Positions 32,837 through 43,215 of a DNA stretch of 64,000 nt are shown in pieces. Made by a program: the position numbers and the translations under genes. Position 1 is the first letter of the stretch, and each line of letters starts with the position of its first letter. Source of the stretch: Chitinivibrionales bacterium (GTDB lineage: Bacteria > Fibrobacterota > Chitinivibrionia > Chitinivibrionales > FEN-1185). The notes under the pieces were generated by a model that had not been told where the DNA came from, did not search any database, and saw nothing but the letters and a program-made list of their open reading frames with translations. The DNA lies in assembly GCA_035516255.1 (NCBI GenBank), contig DATJAL010000030.1:24913-88912 (forward strand). The letters are read 5' to 3'.

Positions 32837-33217
32837 TTACTGGCCTGTCCCGACGCTCGATACGCTGTCGGTGGAGGTGTAATTCCATGTGACCGCGTAC
32901 GTGCTGCCGTCAAAGCTCGATCCAAATTCACACCTGTACTTGGTATTGTTTTTGAGGAAGGTGAAACTTGCCGCTTGCGGCGTGATGGTCCAAGTTTTTG
33001 TGCCTTGGGGAACATAGGTGCCGAGATTGACTTCGTAGGTGCCGTTGGGAATGTCCGTGGGCAACGGCTTGGACTCTCCGGCATTGATCGTAAATATTTG
33101 GGCTCGAAAGTTGAAGTCAATGGCTTCCGAGGCATTGTTATCGACGGTAATTGAATTGTTATTTACGCACCCAATGCAACAGAGTGCCGCCGTTGTCGCC
33201 GCTATTTTTTTCCACAT
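32837..33217 (-). CDS. Small lipoprotein of unknown function
   Basis: The signal peptide ends in a lipobox (LCCIGC), so the 126-residue product is a lipoprotein. The mature part is rich in Asn, Thr and Ser and looks like a beta-rich domain. GGGAGAAGG precedes the ATG. I do not recognise a family. Confidence 0.7.
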   Translation of the reverse strand: MWKKIAATTAALCCIGCVNNNSITVDNNASEAIDFNFRAQIFTINAGESKPLPTDIPNGTYEVNLGTYVPQGTKTWTITPQAASFTFLKNNTKYRCEFGSSFDGSTYAVTWNYTSTDSVSSVGTGQ

Positions 33218-33416
33218 AGGCCTTCTCCCTGATTAAACATTCTACTTTTAACAATAAAAAGTTAAAATCAGCCAAGTCATTGTTTGAGACAATTACATTA
33301 TACAATCATGTCAACCGGAATGTAAAGTGAATTTTATAACTTCCGTTGTTCCCGTATGTTGCCGATTGCCGCAATCCGGTTGCTCAAGCGGTCAGGGGTG
33401 ACGATAAGCAAAATCG

Positions 33417-34352
33417 TCAATCGGCCATTCTGTAAAACAATCTTTTATTTACCGCTTCGGTACGAACCTTTTTTTCTTTTACCAGGCGTGAAAGGATCGA
33501 AGAGACCTCGTTGACAAGCCCGCCGCTTGTTGAGGTAAGATCCTCGACCGTCGAGGGACGGCGGCGCAGGGTGGCAAGGATCGCGGACTCGAGCTCACCT
33601 CCGGCCAAAAGCCGCGCAGGCGCGGCATACTGGCGCGAGAGTATCTCCACCGGAAGTGGTTTGAGGAATTCCGCTATTTCGAGAAGCCGTTCCGCGGAAG
33701 CCGGTGTGATCGAAGCGACGGCGCCGGGCCGGTCGAGCGTGTTGAGCTGGACGCGGCCCGGGCCGATTTCGGCAAATGCGTTTTTCAGCAGACGCAGCTC
33801 TTCCGCTGAATCGTTGGCGCCCGGCACGATAAACACCTCGAGCCACAACGCGCCCTTGTATTCCTCCGCGAAACGGACGAGCCCTTCGATAATTCTCTTA
33901 TTGTCAAGACCCTTGTGCGGCCGGTTCACCTTTTTAAAGGCGGTGCTGGATACCGCGTCGAGTGACGGCAGGACATAATCGAACAGGGCGGCGCTTTCCC
34001 GCACCTCCGGCAGGGTGAAGAGGGTGCCGTTGGTGAGGAGCGCCGTCGCATAGCGTGGGAAATTCTTCTTTAAAAACCCTACGATCGTCCCAAGCCCCGT
34101 GTTCAGCGTCGGCTCGCCCGAGCCGGTCACGGTCACCACGTCAAGAACCGGCGATGGTGCGAGAAAACCGGAAAGCTCGGCAATAACCTCCGCGGCGGGT
34201 ACCCATTCGCGGCGTTCGGCAGACAGGGTGGTGGTGCTTCCACATTCGCAATAAACGCAATTGAGGTTACATACCTTGAGAGGCATTATGTCAACGCCAA
34301 GCGAAACACCGAGCCGGCGCGAAGCAACAGGTCCAAACAGGTGCTTATAGTC
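33417..34352 (-). CDS. Radical SAM protein with C-terminal winged helix
   Basis: The Cys motif KVCNLNCVYCECG (CxxxCxxC) binds a 4Fe-4S cluster for SAM cleavage. VTVTGSGEPTLN is the SAM-binding segment, and LLTNGTLF and EVFIVPGAND follow. The last 70 residues form a winged-helix-like domain. It resembles the YggX/MoaA-like family often annotated as radical SAM protein of unknown substrate. Start at 34352 is preferred over 34364. Confidence 0.82.
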   Translation of the reverse strand, partial: DYKHLFGPVASRRLGVSLGVDIMPLKVCNLNCVYCECGSTTTLSAERREWVPAAEVIAELSGFLAPSPVLDVVTVTGSGEPTLNTGLGTIVGFLKKNFPRYATALLTNGTLFTLPEVRESAALFDYVLPSLDAVSSTAFKKVNRPHKGLDNKRIIEGLVRFAEEYKGALWLEVFIVPGANDSAEELRLLKNAFAEIGPGRVQLNTLDRPGAVASITPASAERLLEIAEFLKPLPVEILSRQYAAPARLLAGGELESAILATLRRRPSTVEDLTSTSGGLVNEVSSILSRLVKEKKVRTEAVNKRLFYRMAD

Positions 34353-34377
34353 CATGGCGAGCATGGTAAAGATGATG

Positions 34378-34408
34378 AAAGCCGGGCTTTAAAAGAAAGC
34401 CCGGCTTT
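34378..34408 (-). terminator. 13-bp hairpin between the DUF1573 and radical SAM genes
   Basis: AAAGCCGGGCTTT (34378-34390) pairs perfectly with 34396-34408 around a five-base loop. It follows the DUF1573 gene on the minus strand. There is no long T run after it on that strand, so termination is possible but unproven. Confidence 0.5.
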
Positions 34409-34441
34409 GCAAAAAAGTGAAAAAGGCGCTTGTCGCAGCCC

Positions 34442-35200
34442 TTATTTTTTCTGGTCCGTGCTTGCGCTCGCCTCGATGTTTCCGGTAGTCTTCACCTCCC
34501 CGGCGTCCGGGTGGTTGGTCTTTATGACGAACTCGCCCGTTTTACTGTCCTTTTCCTCGAAGCGCGTCGATACGGCGAGACGGTAAGCCCATATCCCGCC
34601 GGCACCGGCCGAGTCCGGTCTTGTCAATTTGAACTCGCAGTGCAGGGGCAGGGTGTTCTGCCACGGCGTCTGGCCGGACGAACCCGAGCCAGGGGTGAAA
34701 AACACCTCCAAGACCTTCAGGTCGGGCTTGTCGGTGGAGAGCGTCAGATCGGTCTCATAAAGACCGTTGCTCCCACGCCGCATCTGGGGGTAGCCCGGGG
34801 AAACGGCGACCGGAACTTTTACAAAGCCCTTCATGCAAAGCTGCAGACTCGGTTTATTTTTGGCGTTCGAGTTCACGGTGAGGCATTTGGTGAAAGCGCC
34901 GTCGTGTACCCGATCCAGCGCAACTTCTTCGGTAACGGTGCCTTCCCGACCGGGAAGGATGGTCGTGTCGAAACCGACCACGGTGCACCCTCAGCCAGGC
35001 CTCGCTTCGCGTATAACAAGCACGCTGTCGCCCGTGTTCTTGATTTTGAACATATGCTTCGCCGATGAAACGGTTCCCTTTTTGATGGTGCCTGCGTCGA
35101 ACTCGTCGGCGTCGGCCGAGATCAGGGGACCGGTCTTGGTGGCTGCGGGGACCAGGAACATGCTGCCAAGTAAAAGAAGTGTTGAGACTGTTTTCTTCAT
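34442..35200 (-). CDS. DUF1573 protein with in-frame UGA at a Cys position: candidate selenoprotein
   Basis: Translation from the ATG at 35200 (GGAG upstream) gives a signal peptide, then a DUF1573 domain: FKIKNTGDSVLVIREARPG, the UGA codon (34993-34991, residue 70), then GCTVVGFDTTILPGREG. In DUF1573 proteins this place reads S/T-C-G-C-T, so the UGA replaces the first Cys of CxC. The frame is otherwise uninterrupted through 34442, giving 252 residues with Sec. A SECIS-like hairpin lies right after the UGA. The window also encodes selD. The alternative is a nonsense mutation. An extracytoplasmic redox role is inferred from the UxC pair. Confidence 0.75.
34964..34982 (-). promoter_or_regulatory. 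SECIS-like hairpin downstream of UGA
   Basis: On the mRNA strand CGU-G-GUCG-GUUU-CGAC-ACG folds into 7 base pairs with one bulged G and a four-base loop that begins with G. The loop starts 16 bases after the UGA. Stem length, loop size, loop G and distance fall in the ranges described for bacterial SECIS elements. Confidence 0.6.
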
Positions 35201-35275
35201 GATTCACGACTCCTGTAATTCGTGCCTAATAAATATAATATATACAATTACCCGTGATACATGGATGAGAATCAT

Positions 35276-35738
35276 TTAAGGAGGTCCAGATACATTCCCA
35301 TTGTTTATTTCACGCCCGATTACGTATTCGATTTTCTTCTTTGGAATATTGTAAATCTCCATGACGGGGCAGGGGGAGATCTTTTTCTCACTCTGATATT
35401 TTCGTCAAGGCGGGAAAGCGAATCGGCTTTCCCTTCGTCATCGGCATCCAGGATGATGCCGCTAAGGCTGCGCAGTTTTTCCTTTGCCACGTCCCGGGGA
35501 CTGCCGTAATACAGGTCGAACCCGAGGCCGGCCGAGATTTTTTCTTTCTTAAGCGCGCCATGCACGCTGTCAATGACCTGCTTGATTTTAGCGTATTCGC
35601 CTGTGCGTTTCGCGTACACGATGGTCATGGCCTTCACGGTTTTCTCGCGGACGGCAACCTTTGAAAACGCGTCGAAGCAGGACAGCATGCCGCCCCCAGG
35701 GCGAGAACGAGCGCCAGGATAACGAGAAACGGTTTCAC
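35276..35738 (-). pseudogene. Decayed GyrI-like domain lipoprotein gene
   Basis: A GTG at 35738 with GGAGG begins a signal-peptide frame (MKPFLVILALVLALG). At a C5 run (35693-35697) the frame shifts into SCFDAFSKVAVREKTVKAMTIVY. The GyrI-like part continues to LDENIRV, then a 40-50 residue segment is missing. The conserved end PVMEIYNIPKKK is in another frame and stops at 35276. One frameshift, one internal deletion and a second frameshift make it non-functional. Confidence 0.65.
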
Positions 35739-35750
35739 GCGGCCTCCGGA

Positions 35751-36311
35751 TTACCCGCCGAATTTTCCCCTTCCGTAAAGATACAAATTATTGCCTCTTG
35801 AGTCGATCGCGACAATGACCGGCAGATTTTCGACTTCGAGACGGTACACCGCCTCGGGTCCCAGATCAGCGTAGCACACCACCGTAGATTTCCTGATGCG
35901 TTTCCCGATAAGCGCGCCAAGGCCCCCGCCCGCCGCAAAATAAACGGCGCAATGTTTTTTCATGGCGTCAACAACGGCCTGCCCCCTGTTTCCCTTTCCG
36001 ATCATTGCCGCAAGGCCTGATTTCGCAAGAAGCAGGGGCGTATAGGCGTCCATGCGGGAACTCGTGGTGGGGCCGGCGCTCATGCCGCCGGTTTTGGGGT
36101 TCCGCGGCGTCGGGCCGGTGTAGTAAAGTATTTGCCCGCGAAGGTCAACAGGCAGGGGTTTTTTTTTCAGGATGAGCTCGTGCAGCCGCCGGTGCGCCGC
36201 GTCGCGCGCCGTGTAGATGACGCCCGAAATCAATACTTCATCTCCCACCTTGAGCGAGGAAATGTCGCGCGAAGAAAGGGGAGGGACGATAAGGTGCTTC
36301 GCCGCTGTCAT
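35751..36311 (-). CDS. fumB: Fumarate hydratase class I, beta subunit
   Basis: The C-terminal subunit of the two-gene Fe-S fumarase carries VGDEVLISGVIYTARDAAHRRL, YYTGPTPR, GPTTSSRMD and GKGNRG. The catalytic domain swivels against the alpha subunit. The start at 36311 overlaps the alpha gene stop (ATGA). It catalyses reversible hydration of fumarate to malate with the alpha subunit and sits in an operon with a malic enzyme. Confidence 0.92.
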   Translation of the reverse strand: MTAAKHLIVPPLSSRDISSLKVGDEVLISGVIYTARDAAHRRLHELILKKKPLPVDLRGQILYYTGPTPRNPKTGGMSAGPTTSSRMDAYTPLLLAKSGLAAMIGKGNRGQAVVDAMKKHCAVYFAAGGGLGALIGKRIRKSTVVCYADLGPEAVYRLEVENLPVIVAIDSRGNNLYLYGRGKFGG

Positions 36312-37149
36312 AGCGTCACCGTGGCATGCCGCGCCGCGTGGCACGAAAGCGAGATTGCGACCGGCAGCGTCGCGATGTGGCAGGGGAACGTTTCGATGTG
36401 CGCGTCGAGCGCGGTCACGGTCCCGCCGAGTCCGCCGGGCCCCACGCCGGATGAGTTTACTTTGTCAAGGATTTTCCTCTCCAGCGCCGCGAACCGCTTG
36501 TCGCGGTTCCTGCTGCCGAGCTTTCTCAGAAGGGCTTTTTTTGACAGGAGGACCGCGGTTTCGGCGGTGCCGCCGATGCCGATGCCGACGATGACGGGCG
36601 GGCACGGGTTTCCGCCGGCCTTTTTCACGGTTTGGACCGCGGCATCAACGATGCCCGCCTCGCCGTCGGACGGCATGAGCATGAACAAACAGGTCATGTT
36701 TTCCGACCCGCCGCCCTTGGGCGCCAGCGTGATTGAAAGCGAACCGTCTTTCGTTTGCGTAAGATGGATGATGGCAGGCGTGTTGGTAAAAGTGTTTTTT
36801 CTTTGATACAACGGATCGTTCACCATGGACGGCCGCAGATATCCTTTTTTATACCCGAGCTTTGTTCCTTCATTTATCGCATCGGTCAAGGTTCCGCCGG
36901 AAATTCGCACGTTGCCGCCCATTTCAACGAAAAACACGGCGATGCCTGTGTCCTGACAAATCGGAATACATTCCCTGCGGGCGATGCGGGCGTTTTCGGC
37001 AACGGCGGCCAGCAGGGAGCGTCCGAGCCGCGATTTTTCCTTTTTCCGCGCGCTCCGGATTGCCGACCGCACGTCTCGGGGCAGGACAAACGCCGCGTCA
37101 AGGCACAGCCGCTGAACGCTTTCAACGATCCGTTCGTAGGGAATGGATC

Positions 37150-37153
<4 letters not shown>
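36308..37153 (-). CDS. fumA: Fumarate hydratase class I, alpha subunit
   Basis: The N-terminal Fe-S subunit has the [15 protein letters not shown] and CHAARH segments, which bring the three Cys that bind the 4Fe-4S cluster. [20 protein letters not shown] and GGGSENM are typical of class I fumarases. Length 281 residues is normal. ATGA overlaps link it to maeB upstream and fumB downstream. Such oxygen-sensitive fumarase fits an anaerobe. Confidence 0.93.
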
Positions 37154-38436
<1,283 letters not shown>

Positions 38437-38969
38437 CGGAATGGGGTCCTTGTTATTAGCTGAAAATATTTTTTGAAAAAATGGTCCAGGAATATGATGA
38501 CAAGTAGTGTAAAATAGATGAAATTATGCGGAATATGAAAGAGGATATGGTTAAATAGTCCAAATAAGCAGCTGGTGAATCTGAAAAATATCCAAATCAT
38601 GGTCCAATGTCTGTTTTCAATCAAATAAAATAAATTCAATCATAAAACAAATTTTGTCCTCTCTACACCTCATAAAAAATTCCCCTTTATAATTCATTGC
38701 AATACAAGCCAATACGTTTCTAACTGTCGTGATGCAGGATTGTTTGGGGTTGTACGCCCCCAAAAATAAAATTGCAAAAACAAATTAACTCCTTGAAAAC
38801 CAACCATGGCACGCTATTTGAATCATTAATTTCCCAAACTCGAGCGTGATTATTCAAAACGTAGAAGCTGAATTTACAAAAAAGAAAGATAAGGAAAAGA
38901 CGGCACTTCGGAAAAAGGTGCAACCCAATCCAGTCCTCGCCTTTACTCTGGGTCCGTCTTTTTTCTTTA
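38437..38969. other. AT-rich intergenic region, possible small transcript
   Basis: Between maeB and the secreted-protein gene (790 bases) I find no convincing ORF. Small frames on both strands are AT-driven. The GGTGCAACCC-containing stretch near 38920-38960 just before a strong terminator on the plus strand could belong to a small RNA. Confidence 0.35.
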
Positions 38970-38997
38970 GGGAGAGAGGTAATCCTCTCTCCCTTTT
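38970..38997 (+). terminator. Strong rho-independent terminator without an upstream gene
   Basis: GGGAGAGAGG (38970-38979), loop TAAT and CCTCTCTCCC (38984-38993) form a perfect 10-bp stem, followed by TTTT. No plus-strand protein gene ends upstream of it within 4 kb. Confidence 0.75.
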
Positions 38998-39227
38998 ATT
39001 TGGGGTGCCATTGCCACAATCAGGCAAGGATCTTGTAACTTATTGGAATTATTATTAATAAGGTTTATTGTATTTTTTATTATTTCCCGCTGGGGTTAAT
39101 AGGCCGCACGGAGCGGTAGAGGTAAAATGGACCTCGTGATTGTAATTATTTGAAGTGAAAAGAAATATATTTTTAGGTATATTATTTGTTATTCAAATAG
39201 GGGGGAATAAAGTATAAGGATCAGGTC

Positions 39228-39635
39228 ATGAAATACCTTGCATACATTCTTCAAATTCTCATTGTTTGCCTTCTGGCTCCCGTGGCCGGTCAGCCGTCAG
39301 GCTCATCCGTGAAAGGGGACACCAACCAGAAACAACATGCCGCTTCGGATATTTTCAATGAAATCATGCAGTCGCTCCCCGCAGACATGAAGGCAAAGGT
39401 CGATTCCGCTGCCGCGGATGTTAAGGCGGACGCTAAGGCGCAGCAGAAGAACCAGTCGAGCGAGTCGCAGTCTTCAAAGGGCACCGGTGCGGATTCGCGG
39501 GACGGCGCGGTCAACAAGCTTCCCGCCGAAATGCGCGACAAGGTCGAAAAGGCGATTTCCGATATGGATCTCATGAATCAAAACAGGCAGATTCAGTTCA
39601 AGGAGTACGAAAAGAAACGCCTGGGAGGCAAGTAA
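39228..39635 (+). CDS. Secreted charged low-complexity protein
   Basis: A signal peptide (YILQILIVCLLAPVAG) starts the 135-residue product. The mature part is rich in Ala, Lys, Asp, Ser and Gln, with two similar segments (SLPADMKAKVDSAAADVKA and KLPAEMRDKVEKAISDM) that look like a duplicated helix. It is exported; its role is unknown. AAGG precedes the ATG. Confidence 0.7.
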   Translation: MKYLAYILQILIVCLLAPVAGQPSGSSVKGDTNQKQHAASDIFNEIMQSLPADMKAKVDSAAADVKADAKAQQKNQSSESQSSKGTGADSRDGAVNKLPAEMRDKVEKAISDMDLMNQNRQIQFKEYEKKRLGGK

Positions 39636-39676
39636 CGCTACCCATACCCGGTGGTGCGACGCCGAGGGGGATATAA

Positions 39677-39910
39677 ATGTTTGTACGGCCGGAGGGTCAT
39701 GAGAAATGCTGCACGTCGCACGGGAGCCATGGCAATGTGGCGCACGGCAGCGGAAAGCTTGACGATCATGGGTACTGGGAATTTCCCTGTTACGAATGCG
39801 CGAGAGAATGGGAGAGGCAATTTCCAATGAGCGGCTCTGCGTGGCCTTTTGCCACGGAATTCTCCCCGGCGGTCGCGCAATACCTGCCTGGCAACGGTGA
39901 TGGCATTTAA
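39677..39910 (+). CDS. Small Cys/His-rich protein, hypothetical
   Basis: The 77-residue product has a CCTSHGSHG stretch and HGYWEFPCYECAREWERQFP, which resembles a small metal-binding site. GAGGGGG lies before the ATG at good spacing. No close family is recognised. A shadow frame is possible, but the coding look and SD favour a real gene. Confidence 0.45.
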   Translation: MFVRPEGHEKCCTSHGSHGNVAHGSGKLDDHGYWEFPCYECAREWERQFPMSGSAWPFATEFSPAVAQYLPGNGDGI

Positions 39911-39998
39911 AAAAGCTCCGCAGTAGCATTACTGTGGCAGATGCTGATAAAGTTTAGGAAGCCATTCCCATCCACTTATCTCGGTAAGGACTGGACCG

Positions 39999-40712
39999 AT
40001 GACAAGGGTGCCAATTCGGGAATTTTTTTTTATATTGGTCTGCGCCGCAGCATCGTGTGCGGACACCACCCTTGTCGACAAACAGCTTGATTACCGGGTA
40101 TATCTCCCCGACAACTGGGTCCGCGAAGTATACAGCGATTCCCAACACAATTTCGTGGATACCACGTACTTTTATCCCGGCCTCCTGTCGCTCCGCCGCT
40201 ACACCATCGACACGGCGATGTACAAAACCGCCGCCGATTGGACTCAGGCGTATTTTCTTGCCTATAAATTGTCGGTACAGTATTCCGTTGATCCGAGCGG
40301 GGTGGTTTTGTATTCCAACAACGACACCACCGTGAAGCAGGGTTCGCTGCAGGCAGCGGAAGCGTATTCCATTTTTTTCTCCACCGACACCGCAGTGGGC
40401 TCGTGGTCGGAATACATCCGGTTCACCGCGTGCGGACAATACGGCTATGAGCTGTACGCGATCGGCGACACCGCCGACATGGCGAAGAACATCGGCGTAT
40501 ATGCGGCGCTGCTCCAGGGGATCGTGCTCGCCGCGGGAGACCCTATCTTATCACCGCGTATGTTCCGCAGAAATGCTATCGCCATAGAAAAAACCCTTTA
40601 TCCTCTGATCTGCGACGCGCTGGGCCGCCGGATCCGCACGGCCACCCTCCGGGCAGGTGCGGCGGGACTTTACCTGCGAAAAAACAACGCGCCCGCGCTT
40701 CTGGTGCGGTGA
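39999..40712 (+). CDS. Secreted protein with sorting-like C-terminus
   Basis: A signal peptide (possible lipobox AASC) starts this 237-residue protein. The middle part is rich in aromatic residues and Asp/Thr, with no known domain. The C-terminal CDALGRRI...AGLYLRKN resembles the short beta-strand tails (DxLGRxV, GxYLxR) of secreted proteins in Bacteroidetes and relatives. It is likely to be surface or periplasmic. It lies 22 bases before the outer-membrane protein gene. Confidence 0.65.
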   Translation: MTRVPIREFFFILVCAAASCADTTLVDKQLDYRVYLPDNWVREVYSDSQHNFVDTTYFYPGLLSLRRYTIDTAMYKTAADWTQAYFLAYKLSVQYSVDPSGVVLYSNNDTTVKQGSLQAAEAYSIFFSTDTAVGSWSEYIRFTACGQYGYELYAIGDTADMAKNIGVYAALLQGIVLAAGDPILSPRMFRRNAIAIEKTLYPLICDALGRRIRTATLRAGAAGLYLRKNNAPALLVR

Positions 40713-40734
40713 TGCGGGGAAAGCTCCATCAACC

Positions 40735-42444
40735 ATGAGACAAGGCGCCGATATTCTTTCCCGCATCATGATTTCTTGCGCATTGTTGTTGACGGGCGCG
40801 AACCTCGTGTTCGCCGGGACCGACACCTCGTCGGTCCCGTTTCTCTGCGAAAAAGGCGTCCGCCAGCTCGCACAGTACGACTACGATGGCGCGCTTGACT
40901 GCTTTGCCCGCGCGTTTAACGCAGGCATGTCGAAAGACAGCCTCTGCTATTTCTGCGCCGAGGTGTATTTATACAAGGGCGCCCTCGACACCGCCCTGGG
41001 GTTCAATTTCGGCATCAAGGCGAACAGCAATCGGGCGCTCGTGCTGCTCCAGCTCAAGCAGCGCGCAATCATCTATGCCGCCCTGGGCTGGAAGAAGGAC
41101 GCGCAGGCCGTGGCCGATTCGCTCCTTAACTTCCGGCAATCCCGCCTGCGGCTGCTTATACCGGATGTCAATGCCCGCGTGGGGCTCGACTACACACGAC
41201 GGCTGGAGAAACAGCAACCGTCGTTTCCGTACCTCGGCCCGCTCGCCGACACGGTATACGAGGGGCCGGGATACGGCGGCAGCCTCAGCCTGCGGTGGAC
41301 CATACCGGCCGACAGGGAATTCCGTATCAGGGCAGGGGCAACAGGCACCGAGACGAGCAAATACTACCGCTCGACAAATTCCGCGGACTCGGTGAATTTG
41401 TCGATGGGCGTTTTTGCAGGGCTCGAGCATGTCCGCAGCGGCCTCGCCCTCGATGTCGGCGTCAACCGCGTCATCGATTATCTGGGGGACTATTCAACCC
41501 AGAACAGCATCGGTTTGTCGTATTCAAAAACCGGCGGCGCGTGGCTCACCTACCTTACCGCGGGGTATGAAATCGAGCTCGAGGCCGGGATGAGGACCGA
41601 AAACCAGAAATGCTGGGCAATAGGATATTTTGATCAATCGTATTTGAGCGGCAAGGGGTTCAGCGTGTTGGTCCGCGGGTCAGGTTATTTCGCTGACCCG
41701 CTTCGAACAACCGAGAATTTCAGGGTGATGTACATCGACGACGTCACGCAAAGGCCGGTGCAGCATTATCATGTGGACGCCCAGACCCAGAGTCCGACGC
41801 GCGATACCATTTATATCAATCCGGTGCCGATACAACAGATGTCGCTCCCGGGGATCTATATGAACAATTCGCTGGTCAAATCCGCCGCCGAATTGTTCTC
41901 CATCGGCGAGAACAGTCTGTATCCGCAAAACCAGGTTTCGTTTGCTCCCGAGGTCACCTTTAAGCAGCCGCTGGTCTTCGGCGTTACGGCGGGCATCGGC
42001 GCGTCCATTTCGGCGGATTATTACACCGATTTGTTCCGATGGGTTACCTTTAATATTGACAAGACAGATTTTGATACCACGTATTTCTATCATAATTTCG
42101 GCACACCCCTCTATATTGCCTTCAATAACGCCGACGGCAGGTATTACCTGGTCAGGCAGCTCGACAATATCGGCAGCGGCGAGCAGTACGAGGGGCCGAT
42201 AACGGTGTCGCAGCATGTAAAGCGCCGGGGCGACGCCACCCTGTCCGCGTTCGTGTCGCTGTCGAGGCCGGTGTGGAAACTCGGCACGTTTTGTCTGCGG
42301 GCCGACGTTGCCAAGACTTATTCGACGCTGAGGAGGGAGACCTTTTTATGGTGGAAGGTGTCGGAGGTCGATGCGCCGTTTTCAATTCCCGACTGGTCGT
42401 GGGGCGTTTCGCTCACCTGGAATTTCAATTACAGCGGCCAGTAA
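40735..42444 (+). CDS. Outer-membrane beta-barrel protein with N-terminal TPR
   Basis: A signal peptide (IMISCALLLTGANLVFAG) is followed by TPR-like helices (KGVRQLAQYDYDGALDCFARAF, ALDTALGFNFGIKA). The last 380 residues alternate aromatic and polar residues as in transmembrane beta strands and end WGVSLTWNFNYSGQ, typical of barrel proteins. The combination suggests an assembly or export role in the outer membrane. The start at 40735 is chosen because an earlier in-frame ATG overlaps the previous gene. Confidence 0.72.
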   Translation: MRQGADILSRIMISCALLLTGANLVFAGTDTSSVPFLCEKGVRQLAQYDYDGALDCFARAFNAGMSKDSLCYFCAEVYLYKGALDTALGFNFGIKANSNRALVLLQLKQRAIIYAALGWKKDAQAVADSLLNFRQSRLRLLIPDVNARVGLDYTRRLEKQQPSFPYLGPLADTVYEGPGYGGSLSLRWTIPADREFRIRAGATGTETSKYYRSTNSADSVNLSMGVFAGLEHVRSGLALDVGVNRVIDYLGDYSTQNSIGLSYSKTGGAWLTYLTAGYEIELEAGMRTENQKCWAIGYFDQSYLSGKGFSVLVRGSGYFADPLRTTENFRVMYIDDVTQRPVQHYHVDAQTQSPTRDTIYINPVPIQQMSLPGIYMNNSLVKSAAELFSIGENSLYPQNQVSFAPEVTFKQPLVFGVTAGIGASISADYYTDLFRWVTFNIDKTDFDTTYFYHNFGTPLYIAFNNADGRYYLVRQLDNIGSGEQYEGPITVSQHVKRRGDATLSAFVSLSRPVWKLGTFCLRADVAKTYSTLRRETFLWWKVSEVDAPFSIPDWSWGVSLTWNFNYSGQ

Positions 42445-42549
42445 CATAATGTGTTCTGATTGATGAAGCGCGGTCCCCACGATAATAAGTTCCAACCTGA
42501 ATAAGCACTCGTATTATTTTACTTTACGATTGTATACTAGAGGCTGATC

Positions 42550-43215
42550 ATGAAACGCAATGCAATCATCATCATACCCTTCGCCTTGCTTTTCGCTATT
42601 ACCGGCTGCCAAAGAAGAAACCTTGAGAAAGGCGAAATCTGCCTGCGGCTCGGCGACTATCCATCGGCCATCGCGTTCTTCTCCGACGAGGTGAAACGCC
42701 GGCCGGACAGCTACGAGGCGCGGCTGGGACTCGGCAAGGCCCTGCTGCAGAAGGCGTGCGACGCCGATACCGCGGCATGGAAAGGCGCGTGCATCCAGCT
42801 CGAGGCGGCACGCACCCTGTCGCCCGAAAGCGACATCAAGGAACTGCTGAGCGACGTGTACCTCGAACGCGCGCACCAGCTCCTTTCCGACAGGGACTCC
42901 ATCGCCGCGCTCGACGCGCTCTCGCGCGCCATCGAGATCAACAACCGCGCGCTCGAACCCCTCAACCTCGCCGGCATCGTCTATTTCCGCATGGGCGAAG
43001 CTGACAAATCGGAAATCCTGTTCCGCAAGGCCGTGGCGCTCGACAGCGCCAACGCGGCCGCCCATTTCAACCTCGGCATGGTGTACTGGCAGGCCAGGCG
43101 CTTTCGCGACGCGCACGCCCAGTGGTTTCTCGCGCTTGCCGCGTCGCCGGGCGACAAGGACATGCTCTACTGGTTCGCGCTCGCCGAAAAGAAACTGCGG
43201 GAAGAAGCGCCATGA
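42550..43215 (+). CDS. TPR lipoprotein
   Basis: The lipobox FAITGC ends the signal peptide. The mature part has at least five TPR-like repeats (for example RLGDYPSAIAFFSDEVKRRP and NLAGIVYFRMGEADKSEILF). Such lipoproteins scaffold envelope complexes. It overlaps the kinase gene by 4 bases (ATGA), so kinase and lipoprotein probably act together. Confidence 0.8.
   Translation: MKRNAIIIIPFALLFAITGCQRRNLEKGEICLRLGDYPSAIAFFSDEVKRRPDSYEARLGLGKALLQKACDADTAAWKGACIQLEAARTLSPESDIKELLSDVYLERAHQLLSDRDSIAALDALSRAIEINNRALEPLNLAGIVYFRMGEADKSEILFRKAVALDSANAAAHFNLGMVYWQARRFRDAHAQWFLALAASPGDKDMLYWFALAEKKLREEAP

Noticed and set aside
38846..39058. Plus-strand 70-codon ORF in the AT-rich gap
   Set aside because: It spans a perfect terminator hairpin and has no SD or coding look.
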